Under the pieces are notes generated by a model that did no database searches, had not been told where the DNA came from, and worked only from the letters and a program-made list of their open reading frames with translations. A DNA stretch of 22,426 nt, from NCBI GenBank assembly GCA_021808875.1, contig JAKBAU010000017.1, positions 1 through 22,426 on the forward strand, written 5' to 3'. The stretch comes from Pseudomonadota bacterium (GTDB lineage: Bacteria > Pseudomonadota > Alphaproteobacteria > Micropepsales > Micropepsaceae). Positions within the stretch are counted from its first letter, which is position 1; the number at the start of each line of letters is the position of its first letter. Position numbers and translations under genes: made by a program. This document shows, piece by piece, positions 1-6,740 of the stretch.

Positions 1-366
1 CTTGTTGGAATCCATTTCAAAGAAATCGACACGCCGCCAGTGAAGGTGCCCGACGGCGAAGGTTTTGGCGCGGATACCATACTGTCCGTAGCTGCCCGAC
101 AAGTCATACATGCGCCAATCCGTGGCTCTGCTCGGCAAATCGAGCGCCTTTACCGCTGCCGGGCTAACCATGGAAAACGGGGCTCCGGTATCGAGCAGCA
201 TTTCTCGGGATGCACTATCGATCACCACTGGAACGTAAATGCGCGTGCCCGTGCGGCTGCGCTGGAAGTGAAGTCGTGTCAGAAGGGTGAGCGGCCTGCA
301 GGTGTCGGCCTGCCCAGGAGGGGCGGCAAGCAGGGCGCAGATGGCAATGATCCAGAAGTGGCGCAT
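1..366 (-). CDS. Retropepsin-like aspartic protease, partial (C-terminus beyond left edge)
   Basis: An open frame of 122 codons runs off the left edge without a stop. The first 20 residues (MRHFWIIAICALLAAPPGQA) look like a cleavable signal peptide, so the product is probably periplasmic or membrane-anchored. Residues 57-67 read LLDTGAPFSMV, with the D-T-G triad at 59-61 preceded by hydrophobic residues. This is the active-site signature of retropepsin-fold proteases, which form the full site as homodimers or from a second repeat. Any second DTG copy would lie outside the window. I chose the ATG at 366 because it begins the signal peptide cleanly; in-frame ATGs at 387 and 399 are also possible and none has a good ribosome site. 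It lies 64 bases downstream of ubiD in the same direction and may be cotranscribed. Substrate unknown. Confidence 0.72.
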   Translation of the reverse strand, partial: MRHFWIIAICALLAAPPGQADTCRPLTLLTRLHFQRSRTGTRIYVPVVIDSASREMLLDTGAPFSMVSPAAVKALDLPSRATDWRMYDLSGSYGQYGIRAKTFAVGHLHWRRVDFFEMDSNK

Positions 367-430
367 GCACGCATTCCGGTTCCACATGACCAAGCACATG
401 CGCCTGGCCCTTTGGGCAAGCTCCTGCCGC

Positions 431-1969
431 TTACCAGATTGGGCGACCATCGCCCGGCAGACCGAGACTGTCCCAGATTTGGCTCACCCGCGCCACAACG
501 CTAGGATCCATCGCCAGCTTGCGTCCCCACTCGCGGCTGGTTTCAGGGGGGAGCTTGTTGGTGGCATCCAAGCCGATCTTTGAACCCAGACCAGATTGCG
601 GGGAAGCAAAATCGAGATAGTCGATCGGGGTATGCTCGATGAGGGTGATGTCTCGTGCTGGATCCATACGTGTTGCCACGGCCCACATGACGTCTTTCCA
701 ATCCCTTGCATCAATATCTTCATCCACCACAATGACCCATTTGGTGTACATGAACTGGCGCAGATAGGACCAGGTGGCGAGCATGACCCGCTTGGCATGT
801 CCGGGATAGGCCTTCTTCATGCGGATGACGGCGATGCGATAGGAGCAGCCTTCGGGTGGCAGCCAAAAATCCAGAATCTCGGGGAATTGCTGCTGCAGCA
901 GCGGAATGAAAACCTCGTTGAGCGCTTCACCGAGCACGCTGGGCTCATCTGGAGGGCGGCCGGTAAAGGTCGACAGATAGATCGGCGTCTTCCGCATGGT
1001 CAGCGCTGTCACTGTGAAGACCGGAAAGCGTTCGACCGCGTTGTAGTAGCCGGTGTGGTCGCCATAAGGCCCTTCGTCGGCATAGTCGGTGAGGCTGACC
1101 TCGCCTTCGAGCACGATTTCGGCCTCGGCCGGGACTTTGAGGGGCTGGCTTACGCAGTTGACGAGCTCGGCGCGGGCACCACGTAGCAACCCGGCAAACT
1201 GATATTCCGAAAGGGTATCGGGGACAGGTGTGACCGCGGCGAGGATAGTGCCGGGATCCGCGCCCAGCACCGCCGCTGCCGGCAAGGGTTCGCTACGCGT
1301 CTTGGCCCAGCGGGCATGATGCTGGGCACCACCACGATGTTTCAGCCAGCGCATGATGGTTTGGCGCTTGTTCAGCACCTGCATGCGGTAGATGCCCAGG
1401 TTGAAATTGTCCTCGCGGCTATCCGCGGGGCCTTTGGTGACGACCAGCGGCCAGGTCATGAGTGGAGCCGGCTCAGAGGGCCAGCAGGTTTGCACAGGCA
1501 GGCGCGAGAGATCGATGTCATCGCCCCGGAGCACGATTTCTTGGCATGGCGCATTCCCGCCGAACAGGCCGCTTCGGGTTTTAGGCTTCATCGCCAAAGC
1601 CGTCCGGGCGAGAGGAAGGAGCTCGACGGCCTCCGAAAGCGAGCGCGGAGGCTCGGGTTGACGCAGCGTGGCCAGCAGCTCGCCAACTTCACGCAGCGAG
1701 CGGGCGTCCTGGCGTTCCTTGCCACCCAGGCTGACCCCCATGGCGACACGCTTTACGGTCCCGAAGAGATTGACGAGAACGGGAATGTCGCTCGGGGTGC
1801 CGTCGGCCCGGATCGGGGCTTCAAACAGAACGGCGGGGCCCTGCTGCGCCAATAGCCGGGTCTGGATCTCGGTCATTTCAAGAACGGTGGACACCGGCTC
1901 TCGGACACGCACGAGTTCGCCCTCGCGCTCGAGGCGGGCGATGAAATCACGCAAGGAGCGATAGCTCAT
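431..1969 (-). CDS. ubiD: UbiD family 4-hydroxy-3-polyprenylbenzoate decarboxylase
   Basis: The 512-residue product is close in length to E. coli UbiD (about 497). UbiD enzymes use prenylated FMN, made by UbiX, to remove the ring carboxylate of the polyprenyl-4-hydroxybenzoate formed by UbiA in ubiquinone synthesis. Family signatures are visible: NLGIYRMQ at 190-197, [12 protein letters not shown] at 207-218 and [12 protein letters not shown] at 299-310, whose glutamate is expected near the cofactor. The ATG at 1969 is supported by AGGA at 1975-1978 on the minus strand, five bases upstream. It is divergent from the permease gene across a 198-base gap in which I see no gene. UbiA lies about 6 kb away and UbiX is not in the window. 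UbiD-like enzymes can act on other aromatic acids, but full length and the strong UbiD signatures favour the quinone role. Confidence 0.93.
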   Translation of the reverse strand: MSYRSLRDFIARLEREGELVRVREPVSTVLEMTEIQTRLLAQQGPAVLFEAPIRADGTPSDIPVLVNLFGTVKRVAMGVSLGGKERQDARSLREVGELLATLRQPEPPRSLSEAVELLPLARTALAMKPKTRSGLFGGNAPCQEIVLRGDDIDLSRLPVQTCWPSEPAPLMTWPLVVTKGPADSREDNFNLGIYRMQVLNKRQTIMRWLKHRGGAQHHARWAKTRSEPLPAAAVLGADPGTILAAVTPVPDTLSEYQFAGLLRGARAELVNCVSQPLKVPAEAEIVLEGEVSLTDYADEGPYGDHTGYYNAVERFPVFTVTALTMRKTPIYLSTFTGRPPDEPSVLGEALNEVFIPLLQQQFPEILDFWLPPEGCSYRIAVIRMKKAYPGHAKRVMLATWSYLRQFMYTKWVIVVDEDIDARDWKDVMWAVATRMDPARDITLIEHTPIDYLDFASPQSGLGSKIGLDATNKLPPETSREWGRKLAMDPSVVARVSQIWDSLGLPGDGRPIW

Positions 1970-2167
1970 GACAATCCTGCCGGCATGTGTTTGCGTCTTA
2001 TCGCCCCCTTAAGGCCGCACTGACAAGGCATCCCGGCGAGCGCGGTCACGGCAATGTGCCCGTTCGCGTTTCGTGTCGATCTTTGCGCTGGCGGCAAGAG
2101 CCGGTAGGCTGGCGTCCAAACTGGCGGCCGTCGATTCGCAGAGCGGCCATCTCATCAGGGGTCTTCA

Positions 2168-3703
2168 ATGCTTTTCAGCCGCATCAAGCCGCTTGAAGCC
2201 ATTCTGGCCACGGCGGAGAACAAGTCCCTACGCCGTACGCTTGGCGCCTTTCAGCTGACCATGCTGGGTATCGGTGCGGTCATCGGCACCGGCATTTTCG
2301 TTCTTACCTCTGAGGCAGCGCAGAAGGCCGGCCCGGGGATGATGATCTCCTTTATGATCGCGGGGTTTGTGTGTGCAGTGGCGGCACTGTGCTATGCCGA
2401 ACTGGCCTCCATGGTGCCTGTGGCGGGGAGCGCCTACACCTATACTTATGCTGTGGTTGGCGAGGTGCTCGCCTGGATGGTGGGCTGGGCCCTGATTCTC
2501 GAATATGCGGTTGGTGCCAGCGCCGTGGCCGTGGGCTGGTCGGGATATTTCGTCGGTCTGATCAATCATTCGAGTTTGGGAATACACCTTCCGCTGTGGC
2601 TTTCAGTGGGGCCGAATGAAGGGGGCGTCATCAACATCCCTGCTGCGGTGATCTCGGCTCTCGTCACCGGGCTTTTGATCCTCGGTACCACGGAAAGCGC
2701 GCGGGTCAATGCCGTACTGGTCAGCATCAAGGTGCTTGCCCTGACAGTATTTATTGCGTTGACGCTGCCGGTGATACACACCGTCAACTTTCATCCCTTC
2801 ATCCCCAATGGCTGGGGAACTGTGGGCGTCGTCGGGGCGGCTTCGTCGATTTTCTTTGCCTATGTCGGTTTTGACGCGGTGTCGACTGCAGCGGAAGAAA
2901 CCATCAATCCGCAGCGTAACGTGCCGATTGGGTTGATTGGCAGTCTTTTGATCTGCACGATCTTCTACCTGCTGGTCTCGGCCGGGGCGATTGGGGCGAT
3001 CGGCGCACAGCCTGTGCGCGGTTTGCACGGTGCGATTCTGCTGCCAGGTTCGGCGCAGCTTGCCGAACGCTGTCAGGCGATTGTCGCCGGAGGGGCCGTT
3101 CGACCACTGGCCTGCAGTCATGAGGCTCTGGCCCATGTGCTGCGGGTAATCGGCGATGTCGGTGTTGGCAATCTTCTCGGCCTGGCCGCGTTTATCGCAT
3201 TGCCGTCGGTTGTGCTGATGATGATCTTTGGCCAGACCCGCATCTTCTTCGTGATGGCCCGCGACGGTCTTCTGCCGCCGGTGCTTGCGTCGGTGCACCC
3301 ACGCTTTAAGACGCCGCATGTGGTGACGGCATTGACCGGCGTCGTCGTGATTTTGATGGCGTCGTTCCTGCCTGTCGGCACATTGGCCGATTATTCCAAT
3401 TCCGGCACCTTGTTCGCGTTTGCGATGGTTGCGGTCTCGGTCCTGGTGCTGCGCGTCAGGGACCCGAACCGCCATCGCCCCTTCCGCACGCCGATGCTGT
3501 GGTTGGTGGCGCCGCTGGCAGTTTTTGGCTGCATCGGCCTGTACGTCAAACTGCCCCTGGTGGCGATTCTGGTCCTGCCAGTCTGGGGAGCGGTTGGTCT
3601 TCTTATTTACGTCTTCTACAGCCGATCACGCAGCTATGTAGGGCGTGGCATGGTTGAGGTGGAGCCCCTTGAGCCATCGCCGATACCGGGGTTGAAAGAG
3701 TGA
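2168..3703 (+). CDS. APC-superfamily amino acid permease
   Basis: A 511-residue polytopic membrane protein of the amino acid/polyamine/organocation superfamily, related to cationic amino acid transporters of the YfnA/CAT type. The first membrane segment carries the glycine-rich GIGAVIGTGIFVLTS (about residues 36-50) that breaks helix 1 at the substrate site. FGQTRIFFVMARDGLLPP (about 356-373) is the conserved loop found in this subgroup. About 12 hydrophobic segments are visible. A long loop around residues 280-320 between helices is somewhat extended but appears in relatives as I remember them. The start is supported by AGGGG at 2157-2161, six bases before the ATG. It is a single gene convergent with the citrate synthase gene, the stop codons lying about 10 bases apart. 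The substrate cannot be read from the sequence. Confidence 0.9.
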   Translation: MLFSRIKPLEAILATAENKSLRRTLGAFQLTMLGIGAVIGTGIFVLTSEAAQKAGPGMMISFMIAGFVCAVAALCYAELASMVPVAGSAYTYTYAVVGEVLAWMVGWALILEYAVGASAVAVGWSGYFVGLINHSSLGIHLPLWLSVGPNEGGVINIPAAVISALVTGLLILGTTESARVNAVLVSIKVLALTVFIALTLPVIHTVNFHPFIPNGWGTVGVVGAASSIFFAYVGFDAVSTAAEETINPQRNVPIGLIGSLLICTIFYLLVSAGAIGAIGAQPVRGLHGAILLPGSAQLAERCQAIVAGGAVRPLACSHEALAHVLRVIGDVGVGNLLGLAAFIALPSVVLMMIFGQTRIFFVMARDGLLPPVLASVHPRFKTPHVVTALTGVVVILMASFLPVGTLADYSNSGTLFAFAMVAVSVLVLRVRDPNRHRPFRTPMLWLVAPLAVFGCIGLYVKLPLVAILVLPVWGAVGLLIYVFYSRSRSYVGRGMVEVEPLEPSPIPGLKE

Positions 3704-3724
3704 GGTGGGCGCTCAGCGCCCGCC
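3704..3724. repeat. Palindrome between convergent genes, covering a stop codon
   Basis: Two 10-base arms (GGTGGGCGCT at 3704-3713 and AGCGCCCGCC at 3715-3724) pair with one G-T mismatch position and a one-base centre. The palindrome starts immediately after the permease stop and contains the stop of the minus-strand citrate synthase gene (TCA at 3713-3715). It could fold as a hairpin in either transcript and slow 3'-end decay or aid termination. There is no T-tract on either side, so it is not a classical intrinsic terminator. Confidence 0.45.
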
Positions 3725-4801
3725 GACACCTTCGCCGATATAGCGCGAGGCGGGCCTGAGCAGTCGGCCCATGCGTTGCTGTTCGAGCGCATGGGCGGTC
3801 CAGCCGACTGTACGGGCGCAGGCGAACAGTGCTGTGAACGCCTGGCGCGGGATACGCAGCGTATCGAGCAGGATAGCGGTATAGAACTCGACATTGGTAT
3901 CGAGGGGGCGCTGCGGATATCGTTTTGCCAACGCTGCTCTTGCATAGGCCTCGACCTGGGCAGCAAAGCCCAAATCGCCTTCACCGAGGCCCTGTATCGC
4001 ATCCTTGAGCACGTTGGCGCGCGGGTCGCGCACCCGATATACGCGATGGCCGAAACCCATGAGCCGCTCGCCGCGGCTCAGCGCGTCCTCAATCCAAGGT
4101 GAAATGCGCTCCGCCTGTCCGATGGCGTTGAGCATGGCAAGCACAGGCTCCGGAGCGCCGCCGTGAAGCGGCCCTGTCAGCGCGCAATAGGCCCCTGTGA
4201 CCGACATGAACAGGTCTGCTCCAGTGGAGGCGATGACCCGGCCGGCAAAGGTCGAGGCGTTCATGCCATGGTCGCACACGGTCACGAGATAGGTCTGGAG
4301 CGCGCGGATCTTGCTTGGCGGGGCGGCCCCATCCCCCAGCATGTACAGGAGATCTGCTGCATGTGATCGCGTTGTGTCTGGCGGGATTGGCGGATGATTG
4401 GCTTGCGTACGCAGCAGGGCGGTGGTGATGACCGGCATGGCGCCACTCAGCACGACTTCCGGCGGAAGATCCGGCTCCGGCCCGAGTGCGGCGATCGCGG
4501 CGCGCATGCCCGCGCCGAGCGGCAGATCACGGGCTGCTGCCAAAAGCTGGGGCAGGCGGGCGAAAGCACGCTGGCGCGCCTGCCCAAACTGCCGGGTGGT
4601 GGTCTTGGGATCGCGAGGCTGGCCATCGGCGAGTGACCACAACCGAGCGGCCAGCTCTTCGAAAGACATGGCAAAGGCGAGTGTATCGATGCGGGCGCCG
4701 GCAACGATGAGTTCGCCACGTTCGCCGTCGACATGCGACAGGGCAGTCTCGGCAGCGATTACGCCATCAAGACCGTAAGCGGATTTGTCTTGCAGTGTCA
4801 T
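3713..4801 (-). CDS. Citrate synthase / 2-methylcitrate synthase family protein
   Basis: A 362-residue product of the short bacterial citrate synthase family, which condenses oxaloacetate with acetyl-CoA or propionyl-CoA. Conserved sites include DHGMNASTF (His178), GPLHGGAPE (His213) and GFGHRVYRVRDPR (His252, Arg261). The third catalytic position, usually Asp in NVDFY, is Glu305 in NVEFY. As I recall this is normal in a subgroup related to actinobacterial CitA/citrate synthase 2 rather than the main TCA enzyme GltA. The frame is open upstream to 4957, but the ATG at 4801 is preferred. It has AGGAG (plus-strand CTCCT at 4810-4814) eight bases upstream, and the longer version adds a non-homologous leader running through the shared control region. 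It is divergent from the HTH-citrate synthase gene. No prp genes are nearby, so a methylcitrate role is unproven. Confidence 0.88.
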   Translation of the reverse strand: MTLQDKSAYGLDGVIAAETALSHVDGERGELIVAGARIDTLAFAMSFEELAARLWSLADGQPRDPKTTTRQFGQARQRAFARLPQLLAAARDLPLGAGMRAAIAALGPEPDLPPEVVLSGAMPVITTALLRTQANHPPIPPDTTRSHAADLLYMLGDGAAPPSKIRALQTYLVTVCDHGMNASTFAGRVIASTGADLFMSVTGAYCALTGPLHGGAPEPVLAMLNAIGQAERISPWIEDALSRGERLMGFGHRVYRVRDPRANVLKDAIQGLGEGDLGFAAQVEAYARAALAKRYPQRPLDTNVEFYTAILLDTLRIPRQAFTALFACARTVGWTAHALEQQRMGRLLRPASRYIGEGVGGR

Positions 4802-4814
4802 GGAAAGGGCTCCT

Positions 4815-4827
4815 GTTGCGTCGCAAC
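4815..4827. promoter_or_regulatory. 13-base palindrome next to the ribosome site of the citrate synthase gene
   Basis: GTTGCGTCGCAAC is a perfect inverted repeat with 6-base arms and a one-base centre. Read on the minus strand it lies directly against the AGGAG ribosome site of the 4801 start, with no base between them. It is either a small operator or a hairpin in the 5' leader of that transcript. The tight centre favours a protein-binding site over a stable RNA hairpin. Confidence 0.4.
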
Positions 4828-4841
4828 AAAGGTGGCCCGGC

Positions 4842-4870
4842 TTGTTATATTGATCAATCTTGATTAGCTT
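4842..4870 (+). promoter_or_regulatory. Weak candidate promoter for the HTH-citrate synthase gene (leaderless)
   Basis: TTGTTA at 4842-4847 and TAGCTT at 4865-4870 are spaced by 17 bases. They match the -35 and -10 consensus at four and three positions. A start seven or eight bases beyond would fall on the A of the ATG at 4878, giving a leaderless mRNA. This would explain why no ribosome site precedes that ATG. The match is poor and this is an inference. Confidence 0.25.
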
Positions 4871-4876
4871 GATCAA
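4844..4876 (-). promoter_or_regulatory. Candidate MerR-type promoter for the citrate synthase gene
   Basis: On the minus strand, TTGATC (plus 4871-4876) is followed after 21 bases by TATAAC (plus 4844-4849), which matches the -10 consensus at five of six positions. A 21-base spacer is too long for ordinary sigma-70 initiation. MerR-family activators typically act on overlong spacers of 19-20 bases, with the operator inside the spacer, as the dyad is here. No better -35 is seen at 16-18 bases. Confidence 0.3.
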
Positions 4877-4879
4877 TAT
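4847..4879. promoter_or_regulatory. Dyad operator with two TTGATCAA boxes between the divergent citrate synthase genes
   Basis: Perfect inverted repeat: ATATTGATCAA at 4847-4857 and TTGATCAATAT at 4869-4879, separated by 11 bases. Each arm contains the self-palindromic octamer TTGATCAA, the two centres being 19 bases apart. The spacer holds a further related palindrome, AATCTTGATT (4856-4865). The right arm runs into the ATG of the HTH-citrate synthase gene. Position, AT-richness in a GC-rich region and symmetry make it the obvious binding site for a regulator. The adjacent fusion protein is the natural candidate, but nothing in the sequence proves it. Confidence 0.65.
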
Positions 4880-6083
4880 GAAAATATATTCCGAACATCC
4901 TGCCCTGTATCTTTCGGCCGTGGAAGCTGCTGCCGAACTCGGTGTCTCGCCCGCCACTCTCTATGCCTATGTGAGCCGCGGGCTGATCCGCTCCGAACCG
5001 GTGGGAGCCACACGTGCCCGCCGCTATCGCGCCGAAGATGTGCGCGCACTCAAGAATCGTCGGGCTCCACCGGAGCAGGGTCTGGCACTGGGTACCGACG
5101 CACCAGTCCTGGACAGCGCGATCTCCTGTTTGAGCGCGGAGGGGCCCCTCTATCGCGGGGTCCTGGCGGTCGATCTGGCGTCCCACGCAAGCTTTGAGTC
5201 GGTGGCTACCCTGCTCTGGGACGAGAGCAGCGATCCTTTCGGGATTGACAACCTACCGGTCGTCAGTGCGGCGATGGATGCAGTGCGCGTGGCAACCCGC
5301 GAACAGCCGCCGTTGGTGCGGGCGATTTCTCAGCTGGCGCTGGCCGGCGAAGCCGATCCTTCCGCGTACAATCGTGCGCGCGAAGGGCGGGTCCGGATTG
5401 GAGCCCGTCTGCTGCGTCTTCTTGCCAGCGCCATCCTGGACCGGCCGCCATCGGCGACAGCCTTGCATCAGCAGCTCGCTGCCGCATGGGCGCCCGGGCA
5501 TTCGGATGCGGAGGATCTCCTGCGCCGAGCCTTGGTGCTGCTCGCAGATCATGAACTCAATCCATCAACCTGGACTGTGCGCTGTGCCGCCTCTACCGGT
5601 CTCAATCTCTATGATGCAGTGGTTGCAGGTCTGGTCGCGCTCAAAGGTCCGCGCCATGGTGGCGCAGGTGTGCTGGCTGCGCGCATGGTCGAGCAGATGA
5701 CAACGCAGGATCTGGGCCGCTTTGTGCGCGATAAGGTGGAGCAGGGCGATACCATTCCGGGCTTCGGTCACTCGGTCTACGCGCGAGGCGATGCGCGAGG
5801 CCGCGATCTGCTGTCGGCCCTCGCGCGCGCAGGTGCCGATCCGCGCCTCGCCGTCGAGGCTCCCGCGCGTATCAGCGAAGCGACCGGACTTTACCCCAAC
5901 ATCGATTTTGCCCTGGCGGTGCTGATGCACACGCTCGATCTGGCACCGGGACATGAAACCGCGCTCTTTGCCGTCGCTCGGACGAGTGGCTGGATTGCGC
6001 ACGCCATCGAGCAGCTGGAAAGCGGCAGCCTCATCCGGCCGCGGGCGCGCTATATCGGGCCAGGACCGGCAAGCAGTCGATAG
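4878..6083 (+). CDS. MerR-like DNA-binding domain fused to citrate synthase
   Basis: A 401-residue protein with two parts. Residues about 10-58 form a winged helix-turn-helix of the MerR/excisionase type (LSAVEAAAELGVSPATLYAY at 12-31, then GLIRSE and RRYRAEDVRAL). Residues about 75-395 are a citrate synthase fold. The enzyme residues look complete: DHELNPST (His225), GPRHGGAG (His260), GFGHSVYARGDARG (His298, Arg307), NIDF (Asp343), ARTSGWIAH (Arg368) and RPRARYIGP near the C-terminus. So it may be both enzyme and sensor, or a regulator that reads citrate or acyl-CoA through the old active site. I chose the ATG at 4878; a TTG at 4860 would add six residues inside the operator. No ribosome site precedes either. 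Its 3' end overlaps the convergent methyltransferase gene by 34 bases. Such fusions occur in other alphaproteobacteria, but I know of no established function. Confidence 0.87.
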   Translation: MKIYSEHPALYLSAVEAAAELGVSPATLYAYVSRGLIRSEPVGATRARRYRAEDVRALKNRRAPPEQGLALGTDAPVLDSAISCLSAEGPLYRGVLAVDLASHASFESVATLLWDESSDPFGIDNLPVVSAAMDAVRVATREQPPLVRAISQLALAGEADPSAYNRAREGRVRIGARLLRLLASAILDRPPSATALHQQLAAAWAPGHSDAEDLLRRALVLLADHELNPSTWTVRCAASTGLNLYDAVVAGLVALKGPRHGGAGVLAARMVEQMTTQDLGRFVRDKVEQGDTIPGFGHSVYARGDARGRDLLSALARAGADPRLAVEAPARISEATGLYPNIDFALAVLMHTLDLAPGHETALFAVARTSGWIAHAIEQLESGSLIRPRARYIGPGPASSR

Positions 6084-6709
6084 ACGCCGGTGTCACGGAT
6101 CTCGCGGTCTTCAAGTTCGCGCGTCGTCTTAACCTGGTAGCTGGCGAGCTTTTCCACATTTTGCTTGGGAAAATAGCTGCGTCCTGGATCGCCCAAAAGA
6201 ACCTCGGCGCCAGCGCGAAGCTGCGCGTACAACCACGCAAGCAGTCTGTCGGTGAGCGGACGCTCATAGCACATGTCTCCGACGAGAATGAGTTCGAACG
6301 GACTGACTTGACCAAGCACATCCACAGCGGTGGTCCGCAGCTCCAGATTGTTGAGTGAGGCATTTAGGCGTATCGCGGCCAGAGCGAAGGGATCGATGTC
6401 CGCACACAGCACGTCGCGGGCGCCGGCGTGCGCAGCCGCGAGGCCAACAATTCCTGATCCGGCACCGAAGTCCAACACGGAGCGATCCCAGACGAATGCG
6501 GGGCGATCGAGAATAAAGCGCGCCAGGGCCTGTCCGCCTGCCCAGGCGAATGCCCAGTAGGGCGGGGGTACACCGATGGCCTCTAATTCTTCCTCGGTCT
6601 TGCGCCACAGCGGTACCACCTCAGTGGCCAGATGCAGCTTTATCTCCGGCACGAGAGGCGGAGCGATGGGCGCGGTGTTGTCAGTGATGAAAAGCGTGGG
6701 CTCATTCAT
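6050..6709 (-). CDS. Class I SAM methyltransferase, ETF-beta lysine methyltransferase-like
   Basis: The 219-residue product has the Rossmann methyltransferase signature DFGAGSG at about 80-86, a DIDPFA acidic loop near 104-109, and the post-II motif GDMCYE at 144-149. Two further features, PYWAFAWAGG (50-59) and GDPGRSYFP (173-181), belong to a group often annotated as ribosomal protein L11 methyltransferase or nicotinamide N-methyltransferase. From memory these are closer to the ETFB lysine methyltransferase (METTL20) family, which methylates the electron-transfer flavoprotein beta subunit. The frame opens at 6781, but the ATG at 6709 begins the conserved part, has AGGAAG about 10 bases upstream and removes overlap with the desaturase gene. 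It is the last gene of a probable three-gene minus-strand set with desaturase and MAPEG. Substrate is inferred. Confidence 0.78.
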   Translation of the reverse strand: MNEPTLFITDNTAPIAPPLVPEIKLHLATEVVPLWRKTEEELEAIGVPPPYWAFAWAGGQALARFILDRPAFVWDRSVLDFGAGSGIVGLAAAHAGARDVLCADIDPFALAAIRLNASLNNLELRTTAVDVLGQVSPFELILVGDMCYERPLTDRLLAWLYAQLRAGAEVLLGDPGRSYFPKQNVEKLASYQVKTTRELEDREIRDTGVYRLLAGPGPI

Positions 6710-6740
6710 CAATAGGAAACTTCCTGCCAGCGAATACTCG

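Noticed and set aside
1987..2196. Short plus-strand frames in the ubiD-permease gap
   Set aside because: They overlap the permease start in another frame, have no family resemblance, and the gap is better read as a promoter region.
2990..3130. Apparent insertion in the permease loop between membrane segments
   Set aside because: The stretch with PGSAQLAE and ACSHEALAHVL resembles loops seen in related permeases, so it is probably normal for the subgroup rather than an insertion.
2603..3475. A 290-codon minus-strand open frame inside the permease gene
   Set aside because: Same low-complexity antisense composition, fully covered by the clearly recognised permease.
4802..4957. Longer N-terminus for the minus-strand citrate synthase starting at 4957
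   Set aside because: It would be translated through the operator and antisense to the helix-turn-helix of the fusion gene; the ATG at 4801 has AGGAG upstream and fits the family.
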